64,000 nucleotides of DNA from assembly GCF_025165795.1 (NCBI RefSeq), contig NZ_JAJAGO010000012.1, forward strand, positions 124,001 to 188,000, read 5' to 3'. Position numbers and translations under genes: made by a program. Positions 33,489-43,267 of the stretch are shown piece by piece; positions within the stretch are counted from its first letter, which is position 1, and each line of letters opens with the position of its first letter. Source of the DNA: Streptomyces gossypii (GTDB taxonomy: Bacteria > Actinomycetota > Actinomycetes > Streptomycetales > Streptomycetaceae). The notes under the pieces are model-generated. The model was not told the DNA's origin. It was given only the letters and a program-made list of their open reading frames with translations, and did no database searches.

Positions 33489-34256
33489 ATGTCGCCAAAC
33501 GGACAGGAACTGCCGCAGGACCCGGGCACGCCACCGCCCACGGCCATCGTCATCGCCAGCTTCGCGATGTCCGTCGGCCGCTGGTTCCACACCCACGAGC
33601 ACCGGGCGCACCAGCTGGCCTGGTCCCCCAGCGGCCTGGTGACCGTACGCACCGCCACGGGCACCTGGCTGCTGCCGCCCACCCTCGCCCTGTGGATCCC
33701 GGCCGGTATCCGGCACGCCACCGGCCCCAGCGGCGCCGCGGTGATGCGCAGCGCGTACGTGGTGCCCGCGCGCTGTCCGGTCCGCTGGACGGAACCGACC
33801 GTCGTCGCCGTACCGTCGCTGCTGCGCGAGCTGATCAACCACCTGGCCGCACCGGAGCTCCCGCGCGCCGCGCGGACCCGCGCCGAGGCGGTGGTCTTCG
33901 ACCTGCTGCAGCCCGTCTCCGTGCACACCGTTTCCGTCACCGACCCGGCCGATCCGCGGGCCTGCCGGGTCGCGGAGGCGCTGGCGGCGCATCCGGCGGA
34001 CGGCCGTTCGCTGGCCGAGTGGGGGCTGACGGTCGGCGCCAGCGCCCGCACGCTGGCGCGCCTCTTCACGACCGATACGGGGATGAGCTTCGGCCGGTGG
34101 CGGGAGCGGGTACGGATGCGGGCGGCGATGCTGCTGCTGGCCGACGGCCTGACGGTGGAGGCGGTTGCACGGCGGGTCGGCTACGCCTCCGCCAGCTCGT
34201 TCGTCGCGGCGTTCCACCGCACGGTGGGGCTGACACCCCGCCAGTACTTCAAGTGA
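33489..34256 (+). CDS. AraC family transcriptional regulator
   Basis: A 255-aa regulator with an N-terminal cupin-like sensor (HTHEHRAHQLAWSPSG, WLLPPTLALWIPAGIRHA) and a C-terminal AraC double helix-turn-helix (about 165-255), ending VARRVGYASASSFVAAFHRT VGLTPRQYF. The cupin keeps the His residues of RhaS/YqhC-like proteins. Possible targets are the divergent methyltransferase or the secreted hydrolase that follows. Confidence 0.9.
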   Translation: MSPNGQELPQDPGTPPPTAIVIASFAMSVGRWFHTHEHRAHQLAWSPSGLVTVRTATGTWLLPPTLALWIPAGIRHATGPSGAAVMRSAYVVPARCPVRWTEPTVVAVPSLLRELINHLAAPELPRAARTRAEAVVFDLLQPVSVHTVSVTDPADPRACRVAEALAAHPADGRSLAEWGLTVGASARTLARLFTTDTGMSFGRWRERVRMRAAMLLLADGLTVEAVARRVGYASASSFVAAFHRTVGLTPRQYFK

Positions 34257-34326
34257 CGAAAGGAAGGGTGTGACGCCGCCGGACGACCGGTGCGGAACGC
34301 CACATGGCTGCCGCAGAGTTCACCGC

Positions 34327-35700
34327 ATGCGAGCAGACAGGCGTTCCCCACACCTCAGGACGACCCGGCGCGCTGTCGTCGGCGCACTCGTCGCCGGCGG
34401 ATTCACCGCCGCCGTCCCCACCGCCGCCCCGGCCTTCGGCCTGTCGGGCAGCCAACGAAGAGGCACCGGGAGCCGTGACGGCGGCCACCCCCGGCCCGTA
34501 CAGCTCACGCTCCCCCGGCCGGCCGGCCCGTACGCCGTGGGCACCGTCGAACTGCACCTCGTCGACGAACGGCGAGCCGACCCCTGGGACGCGACGCGGC
34601 GACGGGAACTGATGGTCAGCGTCTGGTACGCCGCCGACGGCACCCATGCCGCAGACGCCGGCAGCACCGGGCCCGGGTGGCGACCGCGGGCGCCGTACAT
34701 GCGGCCCGGGGCGGCCGAGCTCTTCGGGCAGGGCGCCGCCGAGGTGCTCGGCCTGCCACCGGGCACGATCGACTGGGCCGGTGCCCGCACCCACGCGCGG
34801 ACCGGGGCCCACGTGTCGCGGCGCGCGGGCCGCACCCCGGTGGTGTTGTTCAGCCCGGGTATGTACAACGCGCGCACCCTGGGCACCTCGATGGCCGGAC
34901 AGCTCGCGTCCGAGGGCTACGCGGTCGTCACCATCGACCACCCGGGGGAGGCTCCGGTGGAGTTCGCCGACGGCCGGGTCGTGGGCCCCTCCCCCGAACT
35001 CCAGCAGATGACGGACCAGTCGGCGCGATGGCAGCGCGCGCTCGACATCCGGGCGGCCGACATCCGCTTCGTGCTGGACCAGTTGCGGCTGCTGACCGAC
35101 GGCGGCAACCCGGACGCCGGGCGCCGCAGGCTGCCACGCGGGCTGGCCGGGGCGCTGGACCTGCGGAAGGTCGGCATCTACGGGCACTCCATGGGCGGCG
35201 CGGCAGCGGCGATGGCGATGCACCAGGACCGCCGGATCGGCGCCGGTGTCTTTCTCGACTCGCCGATGGGGCTGCACTGGACCGATCCGGACGAGCTGCT
35301 GCCGGTCGCCAAGGCAGGGCTGGACCGTCCGTTCCTGCTGATGGGCGCGAAGCTCTTCCACGAGGACGGTTCCGTGGAGCCGCACACGCACCGTACGTCC
35401 GCCTCCTTGCAATCCCTCTGGGAGCATTCGCCGGGCTGGAAGCGCGATCTGTCCTTCTGGCCGGCGGCCGCGCACAACTCGTTCACCGACTACCAGTGGC
35501 TGGTGCCGCAGCTCGACCAAGCGTTCACACTGCCGGAGGGGCTGCGCGCGGGCATGATCGGCACCGTCGATCCGCGACGCTCCATGGCCGCCCAGCGGGT
35601 GTATCTCACGGCTTTCCTGGACAGCACGCTGCGCGGTCTGCCCCGCCCCGTGCTGGACGGGCCCTCGCCCCAGCACCCGGATGTCCGTTTCATCAGCTGA
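34327..35700 (+). CDS. Tat-type secreted alpha/beta hydrolase (PAF-acetylhydrolase/lipase-like)
   Basis: A 457-aa esterase. The start carries a twin-Arg-like signal (TTRRAVVGALVAGG) and an Ala-rich cleavage region near residue 35. The mature part has VVLFSPGMYN, the nucleophile elbow YGHSMGGAAAAMAM and a PAF-acetylhydrolase-like middle, with a late His in AAAHNSFTDYQW. An in-frame GTG at 34270 would extend the n-region. Its 3' end overlaps the convergent LuxR gene by 8 bp. Confidence 0.85.
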   Translation: MRADRRSPHLRTTRRAVVGALVAGGFTAAVPTAAPAFGLSGSQRRGTGSRDGGHPRPVQLTLPRPAGPYAVGTVELHLVDERRADPWDATRRRELMVSVWYAADGTHAADAGSTGPGWRPRAPYMRPGAAELFGQGAAEVLGLPPGTIDWAGARTHARTGAHVSRRAGRTPVVLFSPGMYNARTLGTSMAGQLASEGYAVVTIDHPGEAPVEFADGRVVGPSPELQQMTDQSARWQRALDIRAADIRFVLDQLRLLTDGGNPDAGRRRLPRGLAGALDLRKVGIYGHSMGGAAAAMAMHQDRRIGAGVFLDSPMGLHWTDPDELLPVAKAGLDRPFLLMGAKLFHEDGSVEPHTHRTSASLQSLWEHSPGWKRDLSFWPAAAHNSFTDYQWLVPQLDQAFTLPEGLRAGMIGTVDPRRSMAAQRVYLTAFLDSTLRGLPRPVLDGPSPQHPDVRFIS

Positions 35701-38647
35701 GGCTGTGCAGGCTGTGCAGATCTCGCAGTTGGGAGCGGGCGGTGACGCCCAGCTTGGGGAAGCTGCGGTACAGATGGGAGCTGACCGTGCGCGGGGAGAG
35801 GAACAGCTTCGCCGCGATCTCCCGGTTCGTCAGCCCTCCGGCCGCGAGCCGGACGATCTCCTGCTGCTGCGGGGTGAGGTCGGCCAGCGCGTGCGGCGGC
35901 GCGTCCTCGGCGGCGGTCGCGCTGACGCCGGAGGCCCGCAACTCGGCCTGTGTCCGCGTGACCCACGGGTGTGCGCCGAGTCGGCGGAAGGTCTCCAGCG
36001 CTTCGGTGAGCAGGGGCCTCGCTTCGGCGATACGGCGCCTGCGGCGCAGCCAGGCGGCGTAGTCCAGCAGCGTCTGGGCGCGTTCGAAGGGACGGTGGGC
36101 CGAAGTGGCGCGGCCGGAGCCGTCGGAGCCGTCGTCGTCGGTGGCGAGCGCGGCGCGGAAGTGCGGTTCGGCGGCGTCCTCGGTGGCGGCCAGCAGGGCG
36201 CGGGCCCGGTGCAGCAGCGCCGCCAGGCGGGGTGAAGGGCTGTGGGAGAGGCCGCCCTCGGCCGCCGCGCAGTGCGCGGCCACCCGCTCCACGAGTGCGG
36301 CGGCCTCCTCGGTGCGCCCGCTGCGGGCGGCCGACGCCGCCAAGTCCGCGACCGCCGGGCTGGAGGCGTGGTAGTGCACGGGGTCGCCACTCTGGGTGAA
36401 GACCCGCCTGAAGTGTTCGTACGCCGTCGCGTGGTCGCCCTCCGCCAACGCCGCCGTGCCCAGCACCCGGCGGGCGTAGACGGCGATCGAACGGCTCTCC
36501 AGCGGGTCGACCAGCGTCAGCGCCTCGGCGGCGCGGGCGCGGGCGCCCGAGGTGTCGCCGGTCAGTGCCAGCAGGGTGGCCTCGACAACGAACGCGCAGG
36601 CGGAGGCGTGGTCCAGGCCGGTAGCGGTGGCCGTTTCGATGATGTCGGAGCAGACCAGGCGGGCCTGCGCCCAGCGGCCCCGTTCCAGATAGGCCCAGCC
36701 TGCGGCGCCGCCGAGCCCGGCGGGCAGGGCGCCGCTGGTCTCCCGCTGGCCGAGCGCCTCGTCGAACGCGTGGACGGCCAAGGCGGTTTCGTCCAGCAGC
36801 CATGCGGTGATGGCGAGGGTCAGCAGTCGGGCGGGACGGTCGGCCGCGTCGGCGATCAGCCGGGGTAGTGCGGTCACCAGTCCAGGGCGGCTGGCGTACG
36901 GGTCCGTCACTGCCCGCACCCAGGTGAGCGTGCCAGCGGTGTCGGTGTCGCTGCCGGTGTGCGGGGCGGCGTTGAGGGGGTCGCGGGAACCGTCGGGGGA
37001 AGAGCTGAAACGGGCCGCCATCCGCCGGATCTCGGTGCGCTGGGAGGCGTCCCCGGTGTAGAAGGCGACAACGGCGGCGGCAGCGAGGGCCTCCAGGGCG
37101 AGCGCGGGGGCGGGGGCGGGGACGGAAGGGGCCCCCGCCGCCGTACGTGCCGTGCCCGCCAGCAGGGCGAACGCGGCCGAGTGCTGAGAGCTGAACACCA
37201 TCAGCTGACCGACCCGCAGCTCAACGGAAGCGTGCAGCGCGGGGTCGTCGGACAGCTGTGTCGCCCCTTCGGCCAGTTCCCGTACCCATCCGAGCTGGCC
37301 GGTGAGGACAGCCGTCTCGGCCGCCTCGGCGAGCAGGCGGGCACGGCGGGGCGCGTCGGGGGCCAGCTGGGCGGCGCGTTCCAGCGCGGCGGCAGCGGCG
37401 GCGTGCCCGCCCCGGCGCAGCGCACGACTCGCGGTGCGTTCCAGCGCGGCCGAGGCGGCGGCGTCGGGCGGCAGTGCGGCGGCGGCCAGGTGCCAGGCCC
37501 GCCGGTCCTCCTCCGCCTGCGGGTCCGCTGCGAGGGCGCGGTGGGCCTCACGGCGCGCGTCGGGCGGTGCGGCGTGGTAGACGGCGGAGCGGACCAGCGG
37601 ATGCCGGAAGCGGACGCGGCCGCCCGTCGCCCGCACCAGTCCGGCCTCCTCGGCCGGCGTCCATGCCCCGTCGTGGGGTGCCGGCGGGGCAGCGAGGGGG
37701 GTCGTCGGCGGGGCCGTGCCCTCCACCGAGTCCGCCGCCGCCAGGGAAAGCAGCGCGTGCCGGGTCTCCTCGGGCAACTCCTCCAAGCGGTCCACATACA
37801 GCCGTTCGATCCGGCCGGTCAGTGGCAGCGGCCCGACCACCGGGCCGTACGGCTCAGGGGTGCGGGCGAGTTCGAGCAGGGCGAGCGGATTTCCTCCGGC
37901 CTGGCTGAGGACGCGCATCCGTCGGCGCCCGGACGGGGGCTGGGGCAGCTGGTCGAGCAGCCGGTGGGACGCCGCGCCGTCCAGTGGCCCCAGGGCGAGC
38001 AACGGGAGGTCGCGGTCGAAGCCGGGCAGCAGCTCGCCGCTGCGCACTCCGGCCAGCAGCACGACGGGCTCGCCGTGCAGCCGCCGGGCGGCGAAGGAGA
38101 GCGCGTCCAGCGACGCCCGGTCGATCCACTGGGCGTCGTCGACGACCACCAGCAGCGGTGTCCGTTCCGCCAGCCCGGACAGCAGGGTCAGCACCGCGAG
38201 CCCCAGCAGCATCGGGTCGGGCGGTGCCGCCGCCTCCCGGAGGCCGAAGGCCATGTCCAAGGCGGCACGCTGCCGCTCCGGCAGCGACCGCTCCGCCCCG
38301 CCCGGTGCTGGGCCCAGCACCGGTCCCGGCACCGGCCCCGGTCCGAGCACCGGGCGCAGCAGTTGGTGCAGCGCGGCGAAGGGGAGCCGCGCCTCGGATT
38401 CGCTGCCCACCGCACGCAGCACCTGGCAGTGGTGCGCCTCCGCCCGGCGTACGACGGCCGCCAGCAGGGCGGTCTTGCCCGCACCCGGGTCGCCACTGAG
38501 GACCAGGCCAGGGGCGTGCGCCGGGACGTGCGCTGGGACGTGCGCCGGGGCGTGCCCGGCCGTCCGTACGGAGTCCAGCAGCCGGAACAGCCGTGCGGTC
38601 TCCGCCTCGCGGCCGATGAGCACGGGGGGTGCGTCAAGTGCAGTCAT
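35693..38647 (-). CDS. LuxR family regulator, LAL type (large ATP-binding)
   Basis: A 984-aa regulator. The N-terminal AAA/NTPase part has Walker A GDPGAGKTALL near residue 57 and Walker B LLVVVDDAQWIDR, followed by a long helical TPR-like region. A C-terminal LuxR helix-turn-helix (about 925-980) reads LTPQQQEIVRLAAGGLTNRE IAAKLFLSPRTVSSHL. LALs in Streptomyces often activate secondary-metabolite or catabolic operons. It is divergent from the MBL-hydrolase/carboxylesterase pair with 69 bp between, the likely targets. Confidence 0.93.
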   Translation of the reverse strand: MTALDAPPVLIGREAETARLFRLLDSVRTAGHAPAHVPAHVPAHAPGLVLSGDPGAGKTALLAAVVRRAEAHHCQVLRAVGSESEARLPFAALHQLLRPVLGPGPVPGPVLGPAPGGAERSLPERQRAALDMAFGLREAAAPPDPMLLGLAVLTLLSGLAERTPLLVVVDDAQWIDRASLDALSFAARRLHGEPVVLLAGVRSGELLPGFDRDLPLLALGPLDGAASHRLLDQLPQPPSGRRRMRVLSQAGGNPLALLELARTPEPYGPVVGPLPLTGRIERLYVDRLEELPEETRHALLSLAAADSVEGTAPPTTPLAAPPAPHDGAWTPAEEAGLVRATGGRVRFRHPLVRSAVYHAAPPDARREAHRALAADPQAEEDRRAWHLAAAALPPDAAASAALERTASRALRRGGHAAAAAALERAAQLAPDAPRRARLLAEAAETAVLTGQLGWVRELAEGATQLSDDPALHASVELRVGQLMVFSSQHSAAFALLAGTARTAAGAPSVPAPAPALALEALAAAAVVAFYTGDASQRTEIRRMAARFSSSPDGSRDPLNAAPHTGSDTDTAGTLTWVRAVTDPYASRPGLVTALPRLIADAADRPARLLTLAITAWLLDETALAVHAFDEALGQRETSGALPAGLGGAAGWAYLERGRWAQARLVCSDIIETATATGLDHASACAFVVEATLLALTGDTSGARARAAEALTLVDPLESRSIAVYARRVLGTAALAEGDHATAYEHFRRVFTQSGDPVHYHASSPAVADLAASAARSGRTEEAAALVERVAAHCAAAEGGLSHSPSPRLAALLHRARALLAATEDAAEPHFRAALATDDDGSDGSGRATSAHRPFERAQTLLDYAAWLRRRRRIAEARPLLTEALETFRRLGAHPWVTRTQAELRASGVSATAAEDAPPHALADLTPQQQEIVRLAAGGLTNREIAAKLFLSPRTVSSHLYRSFPKLGVTARSQLRDLHSLHSLS

Positions 38648-38716
38648 GTGTCCGATACCCCCCTCGCCACGCCCGCCGGAGACTTCTCGTACCAGTCAAC
38701 CACCAGGGGATACAGC

Positions 38717-39619
38717 ATGGATGAGATCACGCTCGGCGAGGTCACCGTCACCCGCGTCGAGGAGTATTTCGGGCCCGTCGGAATGACGCCCGACACCTTC
38801 TTTCCGGAGGCCCCGAAGGACGTCTGGGAATCCGGGCGCTCCTGGCTGGTGCCGGATTTCCTGGACGCCGCGACGAACGTCTGCGTCTCGGCGATCCAGA
38901 CCTGGCTGCTGCGCAGCGAGGGCCGGAACATTCTCATCGACACGGGCGTGGGCAACCACAAGGAGCGGCCGTACGCACCGGTCTGGGGCCATCTGGAGAC
39001 GGACTTCCTGGGCAATCTCGCCCGTGCCGGAGTCCGCCCCGAGGACGTGGACGTGGTGGTGAACACCCATCTGCACGTCGACCACGTCGGCTGGAACACC
39101 TACCTCGACGGACGGGAGTGGGTGCCGACCTTCCCCAACGCCACCTATCTCGTGCCCAGGGCCGACTTCGACTTCTGGAACCCGGCGAACGGACACCAGC
39201 CCCGGCTCGGCAGGGGCAACCAGAACGTCTTCGAGGACAGCGTCGCCCCCGTCCACGAGGCGGGGCGCACCCTGCTGTGGGAGGGCAGCCACCGGATCGA
39301 CGGCAACCTCCGGCTGGACGCCGCTCCGGGGCACACGCCCGGCTCGTCCGTGATCACCCTCGGCTCCGGGACCGACCGGGCGGTGTTCGTCGGCGATCTG
39401 CTGCACAGCCCGGTGCAGATCATGGAACCGGACGCCAACAGCTGCTTCTGCGAGGACCCGGAGGGCGCCCGCACCACCCGCCACCGGATTCTGGGCTGGG
39501 CGGCAGACCACGGAGCGCTGGTCTTCCCCGCGCATCTGGGCGGTCACGGCGCGGCGGAAGTACGGCGTGAGGGCGGGAAGTTCGCGATCGAGGAATGGGC
39601 GCCCTTCGCCAAGCTCTGA
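38717..39619 (+). CDS. MBL-fold metallo-hydrolase (lactonase-like)
   Basis: Zinc hydrolase of 300 aa. The signature THLHVDHVGWN (HxHxDH) near residue 116 binds the metals; an upstream NILIDTGVG, a downstream APGHTPGSS His, VFVGDLLH with the bridging Asp, and a late FPAHLGGHG complete the site. This resembles quorum-quenching AttM-type lactonases and related enzymes. AGGGGA precedes the ATG. Followed closely by a carboxylesterase, probably in one operon controlled by the divergent LAL regulator. Confidence 0.9.
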   Translation: MDEITLGEVTVTRVEEYFGPVGMTPDTFFPEAPKDVWESGRSWLVPDFLDAATNVCVSAIQTWLLRSEGRNILIDTGVGNHKERPYAPVWGHLETDFLGNLARAGVRPEDVDVVVNTHLHVDHVGWNTYLDGREWVPTFPNATYLVPRADFDFWNPANGHQPRLGRGNQNVFEDSVAPVHEAGRTLLWEGSHRIDGNLRLDAAPGHTPGSSVITLGSGTDRAVFVGDLLHSPVQIMEPDANSCFCEDPEGARTTRHRILGWAADHGALVFPAHLGGHGAAEVRREGGKFAIEEWAPFAKL

Positions 39620-39664
39620 CGCCCGGCTTCACCACCGCACACTTCTTGAGAGAGGCAGCACGAC

Positions 39665-41236
39665 ATGAGCAGCACGCACCACAACCGGCCCGGCGCCGGC
39701 CCCGTGGTCACGACCGCGCAGGGTGCCGTACGCGGGCGGCACGAGGAGGGCATCGCCGTCTTCCGCGACATCCCCTACGCCGCGCCCCCGACCGGCGCGG
39801 CCCGCTTCGCCCGCCCGCTTCCGCACGCGCCGTGGGACGGCGTACGGGACGCCACCGCCCCCGGACCGACCGCGCCGCAGCCCCGCCGGGACGCGTTCGG
39901 CAAGCTGGACATGTCCCCGTACTTCGGGCCGGGCTGGGTCCCCGGGGACGACTACCTCACCGTCAACGTGTGGACGCCCAGCGGCCGGGACGGCAGCGCG
40001 GGCGCGAGCCTGCCGGTGCTGGTCTTCGTGCACGGCGGCGGCTTCGTCGCCGGGTCCACCCGCGCGCCGGTCGCCGACGGCGCCGCGTTCGCCCGTGACG
40101 GCGTCGTCCTGGTGACGCTCAACTACCGGCTCGGCATACCGGGATTCCTCCAGTTGCCCGACGCGCCGGACAACCGCGGGGTGCTCGATGTGCTCGCCGC
40201 GCTGCGCTGGGTACGCGAGAACATCGCGGGCTTCGGCGGCGATCCCGGGAGGGTCACGCTCTTCGGCCAGTCCGCCGGAGCCACCGTCGTCGGAGCCGTG
40301 CTGGCCTCCGAGGACGGCACCGGTCCGGAGGGCCTGCCGCTGCGGCGCGCGATCATGCAGAGCGGCAGCGGGCTGGGCGCCTTCACCCCCGAGCAGGCCG
40401 CCCGGGTCACCCGCGCGGCCGCCGACGCGCTGGGCGTCGAACCGCGTGCGGACGCGTTCGCCCAGCTCCCCGATGCCCGGTTCGTCGAGATCATGCCTCA
40501 ACTGGCGGGTATGGAGCTGGGAACCGGGAGCGACACCGACCCGCTGCTCGGGCTCAGCCCGTTCAGTGTCGTACTGGACCGGCAGCCCGCCGAGTCCATC
40601 GCCGCCGGCCGGGCCGCCGGGGTGGACCTGCTGATCGGCACCAACACCGAGGAGGGCAACCTCTATCTGGCGCCGCAGGGCGATCTGTCCTCCTCGACGG
40701 CGGCCGACGTGCAGGCCATCGCGGCCCGTGCGCACCGCGACCCCGCCGGCCTCGTCGATGCCTACCGCACCCAGCGGCCCCGGGCGTCACACGGGGAGCT
40801 GCGCTCCGCGATCCTGGGCGACGCCCTGTTCGGCGCGGGCAGCAGGCGGCTGGCCGAGGCGCACGCCGCCCATCCCGGATCCACCACCCATGTCTTCGAG
40901 TTCGCCTGGCGCTCGCAGGCGCTGAGTGACGGAACGGCGGGCGGCGGCACGGCGGACACGCCCGGCGGTGAGCTGGGCGCGGCTCACGGCATGGAGCTGC
41001 CGTTCGTCTTCGACCGCGCCGCACTCCCCGCCCTGCACGGCCCCCACGCCCTGCTCGGCCCGGAGGCACCGCCGGCGGACCTGGCCGCGCGGATGCACGC
41101 GGCCTGGGTCGCCTTCGCGGCCACCGGCGAACCAGGCTGGGAACCGTACGGCACCACGCGCCGCGTCATGCGCATCGACGGGGCCTGGACCCTGACCGAG
41201 GACCCGCACGGCCCCGTACGCCGCGCCTGGTACTGA
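39665..41236 (+). CDS. Type-B carboxylesterase
   Basis: A 523-aa carboxylesterase/para-nitrobenzyl-esterase-like protein. Features in order: FRDIPYAAPPTGAARFARP, EDCLxLN-like DDYLTVNVWTP, the oxyanion FVHGGGFVAGS, the nucleophile in VTLFGQSAGATVV, the acidic residue in TNTEEGNLY and a catalytic His in GAAHGMELPFVF. There is no signal peptide, so it is cytoplasmic. GAGAGGCAG precedes the start, 45 bp after the MBL gene. Together they could open and hydrolyse lactone/ester substrates (inference). Confidence 0.92.
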   Translation: MSSTHHNRPGAGPVVTTAQGAVRGRHEEGIAVFRDIPYAAPPTGAARFARPLPHAPWDGVRDATAPGPTAPQPRRDAFGKLDMSPYFGPGWVPGDDYLTVNVWTPSGRDGSAGASLPVLVFVHGGGFVAGSTRAPVADGAAFARDGVVLVTLNYRLGIPGFLQLPDAPDNRGVLDVLAALRWVRENIAGFGGDPGRVTLFGQSAGATVVGAVLASEDGTGPEGLPLRRAIMQSGSGLGAFTPEQAARVTRAAADALGVEPRADAFAQLPDARFVEIMPQLAGMELGTGSDTDPLLGLSPFSVVLDRQPAESIAAGRAAGVDLLIGTNTEEGNLYLAPQGDLSSSTAADVQAIAARAHRDPAGLVDAYRTQRPRASHGELRSAILGDALFGAGSRRLAEAHAAHPGSTTHVFEFAWRSQALSDGTAGGGTADTPGGELGAAHGMELPFVFDRAALPALHGPHALLGPEAPPADLAARMHAAWVAFAATGEPGWEPYGTTRRVMRIDGAWTLTEDPHGPVRRAWY

Positions 41237-41251
41237 CCCCGGCGGCTCAGC

Positions 41252-42511
41252 TCACCGAGGCCCTGTCCGGGTGAGCCGGTGCGCCAGTTCGGACAGCAGC
41301 AGCGCGACCGCCGCGAGTCCGGCCGCGAAGTAGGGAAGGGCGTGCGCTCCGGCCCAGCCGATCCCCGCCGCGCCGAGCACGCCGGACAGTGCGATCGCCA
41401 GATAGAGGATCGCGGCGTTCAGGGACACCAGCACCGGCGCGGCGGCCGGATCGAGCGTGATGAGGCGATGCTGCTGGGGCGTCGTGAGGGCGAACGCGGC
41501 GGCTCCGTAGAGGACGATGACCGCGACACCGGCCGTGAAGCCGCCGATCAGCGTCGGCATCACCAGCAGGCAGCCGATCAGCCAGACCAGCGCGCCGCCC
41601 ACCACCCGGCGGCCGCCGATCCGGTCGGCGATCGCCCCGGCGCCCATGTTGCCGAGAGTGCCGACGACGCCCAGGGTGAACAGCAGGGCCGCGAGTCTGC
41701 CCGCGCTGCCGCCGGTGGCGGGCTCGAAGACGACCGCCATGTAGGTGTACGGGATGTAGACCGCGGTGAATCCGGCGAGCGTCGCGCCGAGGAGGGCCAG
41801 CACCCTCGGCTCGCGCAGCGGACGCAGCCGCTGCCGCAGCCCGGCCGGCGCCGCGGCGGGGACGCGTGCGGGGACCAGGGTGCGTACGCCCAGCAGCCCC
41901 AGTACGGCGAGCGCCGCGACGAACCACATGGTGGCCCGCCAGCCCAGCGCGCCGCCGATGACGGTGCCGATAGGCGCACCCAGCGCGGTGGCGGCCGTGA
42001 ACCCGGTGGTCACGGCGGCGATCGCGCGGCCCTGCCGCTCCTTTGGTACGAGCGCCGCGGCGGTGACGGCGGCCGTCGGTACGAAGAGACCGGCGCCCGC
42101 CGCCGCGACCACCTGCGCTCCCAGTACCCACCCGAATCCGGGGGCAAGGGCGGTGGCGATGTTGCCCAGCAGACAGACGGCGAGGGCGCTCAGCAGTACG
42201 GCGCGGCGCGACCGCGCCGCCAGGACCGTGGACAGGACCGGGGCCAGGACGGCACAGGTGAGCGCGAAGACGGTCACCACCTGGCCGGCGGCGGCGACCG
42301 GCACGTCCAGGCCGTCGCTGATTTCGGGGAGTACGCCCGCGAGGACGAACTCGTCGGTGCCGACGGCGAAGGTGGCGAAGCCCAGCACCGGCACTGCCCA
42401 TCGGGCCCGGCTGGGGTCCGGGGCTGCGCGGTCCGGGGCGGGGGCCGCCGGGTCCGGGGCGGGGGCCGTGTCGGCGGGCAGGCCGGGTCTGCTCCGGGCT
42501 TCGGCGTCCAT
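41252..42511 (-). CDS. MFS transporter, DHA1 drug-efflux (Cmx/AraJ-like)
   Basis: A 419-aa, 12-helix exporter. Helix 1 has FAVGTDEFVLAGVLPEIS, a hallmark of the chloramphenicol/arabinose efflux subgroup, followed by VSVAAAGQ-like VPVAAAGQVVTVFAL. The N-terminal 37 residues are Pro/Ala/Asp repeats. Divergent from a TetR gene over a 115-bp spacer containing a strong inverted repeat, the classic repressor-efflux arrangement. Confidence 0.9.
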   Translation of the reverse strand: MDAEARSRPGLPADTAPAPDPAAPAPDRAAPDPSRARWAVPVLGFATFAVGTDEFVLAGVLPEISDGLDVPVAAAGQVVTVFALTCAVLAPVLSTVLAARSRRAVLLSALAVCLLGNIATALAPGFGWVLGAQVVAAAGAGLFVPTAAVTAAALVPKERQGRAIAAVTTGFTAATALGAPIGTVIGGALGWRATMWFVAALAVLGLLGVRTLVPARVPAAAPAGLRQRLRPLREPRVLALLGATLAGFTAVYIPYTYMAVVFEPATGGSAGRLAALLFTLGVVGTLGNMGAGAIADRIGGRRVVGGALVWLIGCLLVMPTLIGGFTAGVAVIVLYGAAAFALTTPQQHRLITLDPAAAPVLVSLNAAILYLAIALSGVLGAAGIGWAGAHALPYFAAGLAAVALLLSELAHRLTRTGPR

Positions 42512-42559
42512 GCGGGTGCCTCACAGATCGTGGCTCAGGGGGAGTCAATTCGGCACTGA

Positions 42560-42587
42560 TCGGTACCGTCCGGCGAGACGGTACCGA
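42560..42587. promoter_or_regulatory. Candidate TetR operator
   Basis: An 11-bp perfect inverted repeat (TCGGTACCGTC at 42560-42570, GACGGTACCGA at 42577-42587) with a 6-bp spacer lies between the divergent MFS and TetR genes. Each arm contains its own palindrome CGGTACCG, giving room for two dimers. Confidence 0.65.
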
Positions 42588-42626
42588 CTGTTTCCGTTTG
42601 CCGTCAATGTCGGCTACCGTGGGCGC

Positions 42627-43166
42627 ATGCCGACCCACGCCCGCGAGCGCCTCCTGGAGACGGCGAAGGAGCTGTTCTTCGCCGAGGGGATCCGCGCGGT
42701 CGGCGTGGAGGCCCTGCTGTCCTCCTCCGGCGTGGGCCGCGCCTCCTTCTACCGGCACTTCGACAGCAAGGACGAGCTGGTCGGCGAGGTGCTCAAGGAG
42801 CGCGACCGCAGCTGGCGCGACTGGCTGGCGGGCGCGGTCGCCGACCGTGGCGGCACTCCGCTGGACGTCTTCGACGCACTGGCGGAGGACGGCACCCGGG
42901 GCGGCTTCCGGGGCTGCGCCTTCATCAACGCCGGCGCCGAGTTCGCCGACGCCGGCAGCCCTGTGCACGCTCTCGCCCTCGCGCACAAGCGGGCGGTCAC
43001 GGAGTTCGTCGCCGTCCTGCTGCGCGACGCGGGATACCGCGAATGCGACGCGCTGGCCGAGCAGTTCATGCTCCTCATGGACGGGGCCACGGTCACAGCG
43101 GCGCGTGAGCGGAGCGCCGAGCCCATGCGCCGGGCCAGGGCGATCGCGGCGAAACTCCTCGCCTGA
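42627..43166 (+). CDS. TetR family transcriptional regulator
   Basis: A 179-aa repressor. The N-terminal helix-turn-helix is ARERLLETAKELFFAEGIRA then VGRASFYRHFDSKDELVGEV, typical TetR_N. The C-terminal ligand domain contains GGFRGCAFINAGAEFAD, a pattern of the TetR_C subgroup related to electrophile or quinone sensing. It is divergent from the MFS exporter, which it probably represses at the dyad in between. Confidence 0.93.
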   Translation: MPTHARERLLETAKELFFAEGIRAVGVEALLSSSGVGRASFYRHFDSKDELVGEVLKERDRSWRDWLAGAVADRGGTPLDVFDALAEDGTRGGFRGCAFINAGAEFADAGSPVHALALAHKRAVTEFVAVLLRDAGYRECDALAEQFMLLMDGATVTAARERSAEPMRRARAIAAKLLA

Positions 43167-43267
43167 CCCGGCCGCAGCCAAGGGCGGTTCGGAGTCAGGA
43201 ATGGGGGCCCGGCGCGAACACCGGGGCGGGCGCCGGGATGTCAGTGGGGCCGTGCATCATCAGGGGC

